From Polyangiaceae bacterium (GTDB lineage: Bacteria > Myxococcota_A > Polyangia > Polyangiales > Polyangiaceae), in contig JABTUA010000003.1 in the NCBI GenBank assembly GCA_015075635.1, positions 310,001-374,000 on the forward strand: a stretch of 64,000 nt of DNA, read 5' to 3'. This document shows positions 7,972 to 15,243 of this stretch, in pieces. A model generated the notes under the pieces. It did no database searches and was not told the origin of the DNA. It saw only the letters and a program-made list of their open reading frames with translations. The position numbers were made by a program, and so were the translations under genes. Position 1 is the first letter of the stretch. Every line of letters begins with the position of its first letter.

Positions 7972-9140
7972 GCGCGCTCCGGGCTGTGGGCGCGAGTCGT
8001 GAGCACCTCGCGCGGCTCGCTCACGCCGCGCAGCAGGTGCTTGCCGAGCGAGACCAGCTCGTCGCTGGCGAGCCCGGCTGCGAAAGCGTCCGTCATCAGC
8101 AGCGGACAGCCCAGGGGCTTGCACAGCGCTTCGACGCGACAGAGCTCGTTGACGGACCCGCCAATCACGGTGAAGTCCAGGCGCCGGTGCCCGCCGACGT
8201 TCCCGTACATGACCACTCCGAGGTGCAAGCCAACGCCGATCGCGAGCTCTGGTCGGGCGCTGTCCGCGTGCGACCAGCCGTGCACCGCGTCGAGCGCCTC
8301 CTCCGCGGCGCTGAGGGCGCGGCGACAGGGCTCGCGGTCGTCGTTCCCCGCCGGGAAGACGGCCAGCACGGCGTCCCCGATGAACTTCAGGATCTCACCG
8401 CCGTGGTGCTCGATGGGCGACGTGACGAGCTCGAAGTACGCGTCGAGCACGCTCACGACCTCCCTCGGGGGCAGGCGGTCGCTCAGCTCCGTGAAGCCAC
8501 GCAGGTCGCAGAACCACATCGCCGCGCGGCGCTCGACCCCCGTGCCTCGCCGGAATTCGCCCGCCAGGACCCGCCCCGCAGCGTTCGCGCCCAGGTAGAC
8601 CTCCAGCAGCGAGCGGGTCCCGAAGCTCGCCCGAGCGAGCTGGAAGTGCAGCGAGAGCAAGGGGCCGAGCGCCTGCAAGCGCTCCACCTGCTCCGGCTCG
8701 AAGCCCCCGCTCCGGTCGGTGGTGAAGGCGATCCACGGGGGGCGATCCCCGCCGGGGTCGAGCGACAGGATGAAGTAGTCGCTGGCGCCCGAGTCGGCCA
8801 GCTCTCTCAGCAGCTCGAACGGGATCTGATCGCGCGGACCGTCCAGGCGGCAGCGCAGCGAGCCCACGCGATCGCGGTGGATCACCTCGGCAGGCGTCCC
8901 GATGTAGTCGGGCGTCGAGGACACGTCGTGGTCGCGGCGCACGACCCGACACGGGCCCCTCTTGTCCCAGAAGAGCTGGTTGCCCCAGAGCTCCGGGTGC
9001 AGTGTGGGGATCCAGGCGCTGATCCTGCAGATGGAGAAGCCCGCGAGGTTCAGGCGCGTGCCGAGCTCGGATACGAACGCCTCGGGCTCGAGCCGGCCTG
9101 CCGAGGTCTGTAGCAGCCACCCGGAGACGTCCTCGCTCAT
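7968..9140 (-). CDS. class III adenylate/guanylate cyclase
   Basis: A 390-aa protein from ATG 9140, overlapping the stop of the upstream flavoprotein gene. The C-terminal half is a class III nucleotide cyclase catalytic domain: the metal-binding Asp in MWFCDLRGFTELSDRL and the second Asp in EILKFIGDAVLAVF are present, followed by the VGLHLGVVMYGNVGG strand and a DFTVIGGSVN segment close to the usual transition-state motif. The N-terminal half (about 200 aa) is an unassigned sensor-like region, a common architecture in myxobacteria. No membrane segment or signal peptide, so cytoplasmic. Probable product cAMP; cGMP cannot be excluded from sequence. Confidence 0.85.
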   Translation of the reverse strand: MSEDVSGWLLQTSAGRLEPEAFVSELGTRLNLAGFSICRISAWIPTLHPELWGNQLFWDKRGPCRVVRRDHDVSSTPDYIGTPAEVIHRDRVGSLRCRLDGPRDQIPFELLRELADSGASDYFILSLDPGGDRPPWIAFTTDRSGGFEPEQVERLQALGPLLSLHFQLARASFGTRSLLEVYLGANAAGRVLAGEFRRGTGVERRAAMWFCDLRGFTELSDRLPPREVVSVLDAYFELVTSPIEHHGGEILKFIGDAVLAVFPAGNDDREPCRRALSAAEEALDAVHGWSHADSARPELAIGVGLHLGVVMYGNVGGHRRLDFTVIGGSVNELCRVEALCKPLGCPLLMTDAFAAGLASDELVSLGKHLLRGVSEPREVLTTRAHSPERA

Positions 9141-9733
9141 CGATCGCTCGGCTCGCGGTCCTTCGCCGGCAGCGCGTCGGCGAAGCGCGGGTCGTCCTTC
9201 CATCCGGGGCGAGGCGCGGGCTCACCGGCCCGTGGGACATGGGGCGAGGCCGCCACCTTCTGCATCTGGTGCACGTAGCGCGGGCAGTTCGGGAACACGC
9301 GCACGACGTCCACGCGCACCACGAGCTGGGCGCCCGGCATGCCCTCGAGCAGCGGATCGTCGAACGAGAGGTGCGCCGTGCCGTGGATGCGCAGGCGCGC
9401 CGGGCGCGCCCAGTCGATGAACAGGAGCGCCACATCGCTCCTGACCTCGACGTTGCCCAGCGATCGGAACTGGCCGTTGCCGTCGTAGTCGGGCCACGCG
9501 AGCTCCGTCGGCGAGAGCACCCGTACGAACCCAGGGGCGCCGCCCTTGTAGGAGCAGTCCGGGAAGCCGCTGGCGTCCGCGGTAGCCAGGAAGAACATGT
9601 CGGCGGCGCTCACCAGCGCCGCGTCACCGTCGCCGAGCGCGCTCTTGTAGGTGATCTGCTCCAGACGATCGGCGATGCGCCGCGTGTCGAAACGATCCTG
9701 GAGCCCGCGACTCCCCGAGTGGTAGCTGGACAT
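9137..9733 (-). CDS. pyridoxamine 5'-phosphate oxidase-fold flavoprotein
   Basis: A 198-aa protein of the PPOX/FMN-binding split-barrel superfamily. Recognisable segments are the FFLATADASGFPDCSYKGG N-terminal strand pair, LAWPDYDGNGQFRSLGN and DVALLFIDWARPARLRIHGTAHL, typical of the group annotated as pyridoxamine 5'-phosphate oxidase family. These bind FMN or other cofactors and usually have redox or detoxification roles rather than PLP synthesis. First gene of a three-gene minus-strand operon: its stop overlaps the cyclase start. The 285 bp upstream contain the inverted-repeat-bounded element at 9766-10019, so its promoter may lie inside or beside that element. Confidence 0.8.
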   Translation of the reverse strand: MSSYHSGSRGLQDRFDTRRIADRLEQITYKSALGDGDAALVSAADMFFLATADASGFPDCSYKGGAPGFVRVLSPTELAWPDYDGNGQFRSLGNVEVRSDVALLFIDWARPARLRIHGTAHLSFDDPLLEGMPGAQLVVRVDVVRVFPNCPRYVHQMQKVAASPHVPRAGEPAPRPGWKDDPRFADALPAKDREPSDR

Positions 9734-9765
9734 CCGACGCGCCCATCATACGCGCGCGGGTGGCC

Positions 9766-10019
9766 AGGGGGTGTCCCTAGTTCGGTGTGCGACCGAGCGG
9801 CTCGATTCGCGCCGCTCGGCGGTCAGCCGAGCCCCGGAATCACTTGAACAGTCTGGTCATGATCAGATCTCGATCCGCCAAGGAGGCGTGGGCTCGAAAA
9901 CCGGCCGGACGCGCTTCGCGATACCCGACGGGGTGGGCCGGCGCCGGCCGTTTCGACCGAACGGAAGGGCCGCGTGGCGTTTGCTGCCGCCAGCGGAGCG
10001 CGAATCAGGGACACCCCCT
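9766..10019. mobile_element. MITE/REP-like element bounded by 13-bp inverted repeats
   Basis: A 254-bp intergenic segment whose ends are perfect inverted copies of a 13-mer: AGGGGGTGTCCCT at 9766-9778 and AGGGACACCCCCT at 10007-10019. The match continues imperfectly inward (AGTTCG against GATTCG read on the other strand), giving about 19 bp of terminal repeat. There is no coding frame or transposase inside. The right end supplies part of the stop codon of the ATP-grasp gene (TGA at 10019-10021), as if the element had inserted at its 3' end. No target-site duplication is obvious. A non-autonomous mobile element is an inference; a second copy elsewhere would confirm it. Confidence 0.55.
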
Positions 10020-11263
10020 CAGGGCTGCACCAGCGTCGCTACGCTCAGCGCCTCGTCCGTCGTGGCGCCCTTGTGCTTGCGCGAGTAGAGCCCGGCGGCG
10101 TTCCCCGCCACCAGGTAGACGCCATAGTTCACGACCTCGCCGTCCGCGTTCGCCCGTGCCTCGAAGTAGCGCTGCGCGACCCAGTGCCCCGAACGGGCGT
10201 GCTCCAGGCTCTTTTGCCAGATCTCCGGCGTCGCCTGCTTGCCGATGATCACCTCTTCGCCTTCGGCACCATAGTCGCTCTTCAGCACCCAGTCGTCCTT
10301 CTCGGCCGCCACGACCTTCGGCTCCAGCGTCTCCAGGCGGAACGTGGCGGGGATGAAACGGCGGATGACCTCTTGAGCGGCGGGGCCGAAGCGGTGGATG
10401 TGCTCCCACATCAGGGCCATGGTGCGTTTGTTCTGCGGCAGGACGGCACCGAACGGGTTCACGATGCAGAGCTTGCCGCCGAGCGCCGCGGCCAGGGCGA
10501 CGCCCAGGGGCTCACGCAGTGGCTCCGTGTCCGGCAGGCTCTCGTCGTCCCAGGCGCTCACACGCTCGCCCCACCAGTCGGTCTTGTAGTGGCGGAGCAT
10601 CACGCTGAAGGGCACGTCGAACAGGCAGGCACGGCCTTCGGCGTCCAGCGTCAGGTTGTAGGGAGAGCCGAGCACCACGTCCCAGCCGCGCTCCTCGAAC
10701 CAGCGCTTGAACAGGCGAATCACGCCCAGGTCCTCCGTCAGCTCCGTCGGGTAGACGATGCCGGCGACGCGGGGATGGCCTTCGCCCAGGGTGAAGCGGG
10801 CGAGTCCCTCGACCATCTCGCAGTAGGTTGCGCCCAGCGCCGCGTTCGGGTCCAGCGTGTCCGGGTGGTCCGGGTGTGCAGCCTGGTTCAGCACGACGGC
10901 TTCGGCTTCGCCTGTCGGCGTGTCGCTGTTCAGCTCGGCGAACGCCAGGCCCTCGTCGGTCTCGAACACGTCCGCGCGAGCGATGCCGTGCCACATCGGG
11001 CGCGACGACTCCCACATGGCCTTCTGGAACGGGGTGAGCCGAAAGAACGAGTCGAGCAGCTCGGGGTCGTCCGCGCACATACGGCAGACGTCGTTGTAGA
11101 CGCCGGCGACCTGCTCCGTGGCGCGGTACAAGGCGGTCTGCTCGCGCGCCGTGAGGATCAGCGGCTTCTCGGCGAGCCGCGGCTTGCCGCGGATCCAGGG
11201 GTCGGTGACGATGCCCGACTCGACCACTCTCGCGGCGAAGTCGTCGTAGCTCGGATCGCTCAT
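10019..11263 (-). CDS. glutathionylspermidine synthase-like ATP-grasp ligase
   Basis: A 414-aa member of the GspS-like ATP-grasp family. I start it at ATG 11263 (MSDPSYDDF); the open frame extends further but runs into the divergent gene. Family features: FRLTPFQKAMWESSRPMWHG, FAELNSDTPTGEAEA (acidic loop), FDVPFSVMLRHYKTDWW, and the nucleotide-binding region near the C-terminus (WVLKSDYGAEGEEVIIGK, WVAQRYFEA, NYGVYLVAG). Characterised members join a carboxylate to an amine using ATP (glutathione plus spermidine). Here no amidase domain is present, as in E. coli YgiC/YjfC, so the substrate may be a protein or other peptide. Divergent from the 2OG-type gene at 11322 with 58 bp between, which suggests shared control. 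Confidence 0.8.
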   Translation of the reverse strand: MSDPSYDDFAARVVESGIVTDPWIRGKPRLAEKPLILTAREQTALYRATEQVAGVYNDVCRMCADDPELLDSFFRLTPFQKAMWESSRPMWHGIARADVFETDEGLAFAELNSDTPTGEAEAVVLNQAAHPDHPDTLDPNAALGATYCEMVEGLARFTLGEGHPRVAGIVYPTELTEDLGVIRLFKRWFEERGWDVVLGSPYNLTLDAEGRACLFDVPFSVMLRHYKTDWWGERVSAWDDESLPDTEPLREPLGVALAAALGGKLCIVNPFGAVLPQNKRTMALMWEHIHRFGPAAQEVIRRFIPATFRLETLEPKVVAAEKDDWVLKSDYGAEGEEVIIGKQATPEIWQKSLEHARSGHWVAQRYFEARANADGEVVNYGVYLVAGNAAGLYSRKHKGATTDEALSVATLVQP

Positions 11264-11321
11264 GCGGCGGCTGTCGAGCCTAGCGCAGACCCGGACAAAT
11301 GCTCTACCGTCGGTCTCCACG

Positions 11322-12146
11322 GTGATCCACGGCATCTGGGGCAGACCCTTCATCGACCTCGAGCCGCACCTGGACCTGTCCGGGCTCGACGCCATCCACG
11401 AGGAGGTGTGCCTGGGGCTCGCGCAGGTGCCGGTCGCGTACACCGGCGGCAGTCACCGCTCCATGGGCATCATGCCGCCGTCGCTCGAGACCGAAGCGTT
11501 GGTGGACTACGGCGACGTCCTCCGCGGGCTGACGGGCGAGCAGCGCGCCGTGTTCGCGTCGCTGGCCGACGACCCCATCGCCGCCCGCGACGAAGACATC
11601 TCGGACTTCGGCGAGGAGCGCCCGCGCACGCTCTCGCGCCGGCAGCAGCTCTGGCTCGAGTACCGCCACGGCGTCTACTTTCCGTGGAAGGTCTACTACG
11701 AGATGATCCCGAACCATTACTGGGACGAGAAGAGCTCCGCCGAGGGCAAGGCCTTCACCCGTGAGGCGCGCACGTTCTTTCCCGAGACCGTCGCGTTCGT
11801 GAAGCGGTTGCCCTTCCAGCAGATCGGGCGCTGCAACATCATGGGTCTCCGCGCCCACGACTACGGCACGGTTCACCTAGACGGTGACCCGAATCAGAAG
11901 CCGGAGGCCGATCACTTCGTCACCTTCTGCCCGGCGGGGAACAAGCGCCTGTTTCTCTGGGACGAAGAACGCGCAGAAAAGTTCCACATCGAGGCTCGCG
12001 CCTACTGGTTCAACGACAGCGACCACCACGGGGTGGAAGGCGCGCCGTTTTTCCGCTATTCGATCCGAGTCGACGGGGTGTTCCAGCCGGACTTCCTGCA
12101 GGCGCTCCGAGAGCGCCACCCCGAGCTTGCCCGAGGTAACGCGTGA
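11322..12146 (+). CDS. putative Fe(II)/2-oxoglutarate-type oxygenase, copy 2
   Basis: A 274-aa paralogue of the protein at 1104-1925, keeping all candidate iron and cosubstrate residues: HLD (185-187), distal His in NDSDHHGVE and Arg in FRYSIRVDG. Start GTG 11322 was chosen over the upstream ATG at 11262 because it makes the N-terminus (GIWGRPFIDLEPH) align with copy 1 and frees a 58-bp promoter region shared with the divergent ATP-grasp gene. It overlaps the next gene by GTGA at 12143-12146. Cytoplasmic, no signal peptide. Known 2OG enzymes hydroxylate or otherwise oxidise amino acids, peptides or small molecules; the partner here is a GspS-like ligase rather than a Rieske enzyme. Confidence 0.7.
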   Translation: MIHGIWGRPFIDLEPHLDLSGLDAIHEEVCLGLAQVPVAYTGGSHRSMGIMPPSLETEALVDYGDVLRGLTGEQRAVFASLADDPIAARDEDISDFGEERPRTLSRRQQLWLEYRHGVYFPWKVYYEMIPNHYWDEKSSAEGKAFTREARTFFPETVAFVKRLPFQQIGRCNIMGLRAHDYGTVHLDGDPNQKPEADHFVTFCPAGNKRLFLWDEERAEKFHIEARAYWFNDSDHHGVEGAPFFRYSIRVDGVFQPDFLQALRERHPELARGNA

Positions 12147-13594
12147 ACCCGAACGACCCGTCATTCAAAGAGGCATATCGCGTCGAGAAACCCGGCATCG
12201 TCGGCGCCAAGTGGTGGCAGGAAGGACTGGTCGAGCAGGCAGCGGTCGCCATCCCGCGGCGCTCGGCCCTCGCCGGCATGGTCGGGATCGTCACGGTCAC
12301 GGGAGCCATCGCAGTGATCGGCGGAGCGCTGGCCATCTGCGGCGCCGCCGCGAGCAACGACGAGGTCGAGTACAAGACCATCGACCAGGCCTCGCTCAAG
12401 GCTCAGCGGGACTACGGCTGGAACTTCGGCGCCGTCACCGAGAAGCTGGTGTTCGACGGCGAACAGAAGACGCCCTTCGATCGCGCGGCACTGGCGCGGC
12501 TGCGCAGCGAGCTCATGCCGGTGAAGGGCGAGCTGCGCCCCTTCTACTGGCCCACGCTGTTCGAGGCGCCGACGGCGATGCCGACGATCCCCATCGAGGG
12601 GGAGTCGCCGACCGCGCCGCTCTCGACGGTGCTGAGCCCGATCTTCACCTCCGCGATGGATGTCGCCTACAAGCGGGGCCGGGCGCTGGCCGCGCTGTTC
12701 GAGAAGGCGACGCCGGACACCGCGGTGCTGGTCGATTTGCCGGGGCCGGAGGCGGTGGCCATGGCGGCGGGGATGGCCGAGCGCTTCGAGCCGGTGGCGA
12801 CCTTCGACAACTGGCCGCACCCGCGCGGGGTGGTGCCGGCGCACCTGACCCTGGCGGCGGCGGCGTATTACCAGCCGCTCTTCGCCAAGGCGCAGCAGCG
12901 TCGCACGCTGAGCGCGCTGCCGCTCCTGGTGCTCGATCGCAAGCGCCTGACGCAGTACACTGACGAGACGCGGCAGTTCGACAACCGTTACGTCGCCAAG
13001 CTGCCCCCGCCGGACGGCTTCAAGAAGCTCGGGGTCAAGCGCCTGCTCTACGTCGCGCCGGGCGGCGCCGACGCGCAGGAGCTCGACGACCTGAACGAAG
13101 ACTTCGTGGCCTACGAGAAGGCCGGCATCGACGTGAAGATGGTCGCTGCGACCGATTTCACCGCGGGCAATCCGAGCCTCCCCGCCGCTGAGCGGCAGAA
13201 GCTCGAACAGGCGGGGGACTGGCCGCCCTACTACTACGGCGGCGACACCGGCTCCTCGGAGGGCTTCTGGTCCGACTACGGCTGGGAGTCGGGCACCGCC
13301 TCGCCGCCGAAGAAGCTCGCCTCGAACCGCCGCTCGTCGTCGCACAAGAGCTGGTCGCCGAGCGCTCGCGCAACGGCCTTCGGTTCGAGCACGTCCGCGC
13401 CCAGCACGAACGCCGACGGCACGGGCTCGATGAGCAAGGTCGCCAGGGTCGCCGTCGGCACCGTGGGCGTCGCCGTGGCGGCGGGCACCGGGGTCGTGCT
13501 CGGCACGCGTTACGGCACCGGACGCAGCACTGGGCCCCGCACCGGCGGGCGCAGCGGCTCGTTCGGGCGATCCACGGGCTCGGGCTCGGGCTGA
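12143..13594 (+). CDS. unknown membrane protein with Gly/Ser-rich C-terminal tail
   Basis: A 483-aa protein starting at GTG 12143 inside the end of the 2OG-type gene. One confident membrane segment at about residues 47-70 (GIVTVTGAIAVIGGALAICGAA) follows a cytoplasmic N-terminus. The large central region (80-370) is soluble, with segments such as AVLVDLPGPEAVAMAAGMAERFEPVATFDNWPHPRGVVP that suggest an alpha/beta fold. It is followed by an aromatic patch (PPYYYGGDTG), a Ser-rich stretch, a second weakly hydrophobic Gly/Ala/Val segment (about 435-462), and a Gly/Ser/Arg tail ending GSGSG. I do not recognise the family. The low-complexity tail and ligase neighbour recall E. coli ygiB-ygiC, where a Ser/Gly-tailed lipoprotein gene sits beside a GspS-like gene. 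Confidence 0.7.
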   Translation: MNPNDPSFKEAYRVEKPGIVGAKWWQEGLVEQAAVAIPRRSALAGMVGIVTVTGAIAVIGGALAICGAAASNDEVEYKTIDQASLKAQRDYGWNFGAVTEKLVFDGEQKTPFDRAALARLRSELMPVKGELRPFYWPTLFEAPTAMPTIPIEGESPTAPLSTVLSPIFTSAMDVAYKRGRALAALFEKATPDTAVLVDLPGPEAVAMAAGMAERFEPVATFDNWPHPRGVVPAHLTLAAAAYYQPLFAKAQQRRTLSALPLLVLDRKRLTQYTDETRQFDNRYVAKLPPPDGFKKLGVKRLLYVAPGGADAQELDDLNEDFVAYEKAGIDVKMVAATDFTAGNPSLPAAERQKLEQAGDWPPYYYGGDTGSSEGFWSDYGWESGTASPPKKLASNRRSSSHKSWSPSARATAFGSSTSAPSTNADGTGSMSKVARVAVGTVGVAVAAGTGVVLGTRYGTGRSTGPRTGGRSGSFGRSTGSGSG

Positions 13595-13610
13595 GTGGAG
13601 GGATAGGCAA

Positions 13611-14168
13611 GTGTCCAACTCCGTCTTCGCCATCGAGATCGCCGCGCGCACCTACCCGAACGACCCGTTCCGGCAGGCGCTGCATCAGCTGATCCGTTCG
13701 CAGCCGTCGTTCCAGTCGCCGATCCAGAAGCGCCAGCTCTACTTCCAAGCCGCGCAGCACATCGGCGCGAACTTCGGCTCGGTCGAGCGTGGCTGCTGGG
13801 ACTACTGGCCGGACCACGACAAGGCCGTCGCCGACTTCGAGATGTGGACGCAGGGCATGGTGACCGAGGAGGGCGCGCGCCAAGGGCCTTCGTACGACGG
13901 ACCGCCGCGCTACCTGACCTTCACCATGGCCTTCCTGATGGTGCACGGCTCGCCCACGGACCAGGCCATCGCCCAGCGCTGCAACATCCCTCAGGAGAAC
14001 CTGTGGCGCCGCGACGTGTTCGGCTACATCGTGCAGGCGGTCGCCGCCATCGACTTCGCGGACGTGCAGTCCGACGTCGTCTACCTGATCCCGGGCGACG
14101 ACTCCTTCGCGCTCACGCCGCAAGATCTGGCGCTGCCGAAGTTCCAGTATCTGCGGCAGATCGCTTGA
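13611..14168 (+). CDS. unknown soluble protein in ATP-grasp/2OG cluster
   Basis: A 185-aa protein from GTG 13611, 16 bp after the membrane-protein stop, preceded by GGAGGG as ribosome-binding site. It is mostly helical with many aromatic residues (WDYWPDHDKAVADFEMW, PPRYLTFTMAFLMVHG, NLWRRDVFGYIVQAVAAIDFADV) and no signal peptide or membrane segment. No family recognised. Position as third gene of the 11322-14168 operon suggests it works with the 2OG-type oxygenase and the membrane protein, perhaps as a substrate or adaptor. Confidence 0.7.
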   Translation: MSNSVFAIEIAARTYPNDPFRQALHQLIRSQPSFQSPIQKRQLYFQAAQHIGANFGSVERGCWDYWPDHDKAVADFEMWTQGMVTEEGARQGPSYDGPPRYLTFTMAFLMVHGSPTDQAIAQRCNIPQENLWRRDVFGYIVQAVAAIDFADVQSDVVYLIPGDDSFALTPQDLALPKFQYLRQIA

Positions 14169-14231
14169 GTCAGAACCACGGAATCGACCGGCGCCCTCGA
14201 CCCACGGCGCGGGCCGTGCAACACGGCGGGG

Positions 14232-15149
14232 ATGCGCACCGAGGGTCGACGCCGTTCCAGTAACTTCGAAGATCGCGGCGCTGGAGCTGGCGGCGGCGGT
14301 GGTGGCGTTCCGATTCAGGCCCTGGCTTCCGTCGTCAGGCTGTTCGGCTGGAAAGGCGCGCTCATCGTCGCCGTGGTGCTGGGCGTCGGCTACTTCGTGC
14401 TGCCGTCGGCGTTGAAGCAGCAGCTGCTCGGAGCGCTGGCCGGAGGCGGGCAGCAGTCGGGCAAGGGCCGGGGCGCTGGCAGCGTATGTGAGGCCTCGCC
14501 GACGAACGCCAAGGCCTGCGACTTCTCGCGCGTGGTGCTGGCTTCCACGGAGGACGTGTGGACGCCGGTGTTCAAGAGCGGCGCGCTGCCCAGCTACGGC
14601 GCCGCGCCCGGTCCCTACCAGGCGCCGGTGCTGGTGGTGTTCGCCAATTCCGTCACCACGGGCGGCTGCGGCGGCGCGACCTCCGACGTCGGCCCCTTCT
14701 ACTGCCCTGCGGACAGGAAGCTGTACATCGACCCCAGCTTCTACGACGTGATGGAGAAGCGCTTGCGCGCGCCCGGCGACTTCGCGCAAGCCTACGTGAT
14801 CGCGCACGAGGTCGGTCACCACGTCCAGAACTTGATCGGCTCCAGCAAGACGCAGGTCGGCGGTGAAACCAAGAACCAGCAGTCGGTACGCGTCGAGCTC
14901 CAGGCAGATTGCCTGTCGGGCGTGTGGGGACACACCGCGCGCGCGTCGCTCGAGATCACCGACGAGGACCTGTCCGAGGCCATGACCGCTGCGCACGCCA
15001 TTGGCGACGACACGCTCGGCCACGCCAACGAGCGCAACTACACCCATGGCTCCGCCGCCCAGCGAAAGCGCTGGTTCCGGCGCGGCTTCGACAGCGGCGA
15101 CGCCCGGCAGTGCGACACCTTCGCGGTCAAGAACTACGCGGAGCTGTGA
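14232..15149 (+). CDS. neutral zinc metallopeptidase (YpfJ type)
   Basis: A 305-aa inner-membrane zinc peptidase of the putative neutral metallopeptidase family (YpfJ/KPN_02809 type). After a cytoplasmic, Gly-rich N-terminus and one membrane anchor (about 43-60, ALIVAVVLGVGYFVLPSAL) comes a periplasmic catalytic domain with HEVGHH (192-197) and a downstream VELQADCLSGVW segment whose Glu/Asp complete the zinc site. The family's usual FYCPADRKLYIDPSFY and YTHGSAAQRKRWFRRGF motifs are present. Length normal. It lies 63 bp behind the ATP-grasp/2OG operon on the same strand and may or may not belong to it. Start ATG 14232; physiological substrate unknown. Confidence 0.9.
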   Translation: MRTEGRRRSSNFEDRGAGAGGGGGGVPIQALASVVRLFGWKGALIVAVVLGVGYFVLPSALKQQLLGALAGGGQQSGKGRGAGSVCEASPTNAKACDFSRVVLASTEDVWTPVFKSGALPSYGAAPGPYQAPVLVVFANSVTTGGCGGATSDVGPFYCPADRKLYIDPSFYDVMEKRLRAPGDFAQAYVIAHEVGHHVQNLIGSSKTQVGGETKNQQSVRVELQADCLSGVWGHTARASLEITDEDLSEAMTAAHAIGDDTLGHANERNYTHGSAAQRKRWFRRGFDSGDARQCDTFAVKNYAEL

Positions 15150-15243
15150 GCTGGGTCTTCTTGCGCATCGCCCGCGCCGGCGCTCCCGAGCTGCGGGCCG
15201 AAGGGCACGCCCGAGGTGATCCGCCTGCGCAGGGCCGGCTGAG

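Noticed and set aside
9734..10018. Transposase gene in the inverted-repeat element
   Set aside because: No open frame of useful length inside; element is non-coding.
10019..11263. Genuine glutathionylspermidine synthase for polyamine-thiol
   Set aside because: Amidase domain of bifunctional GspS is absent and the context is a membrane protein and an oxygenase, so I keep only the family name.
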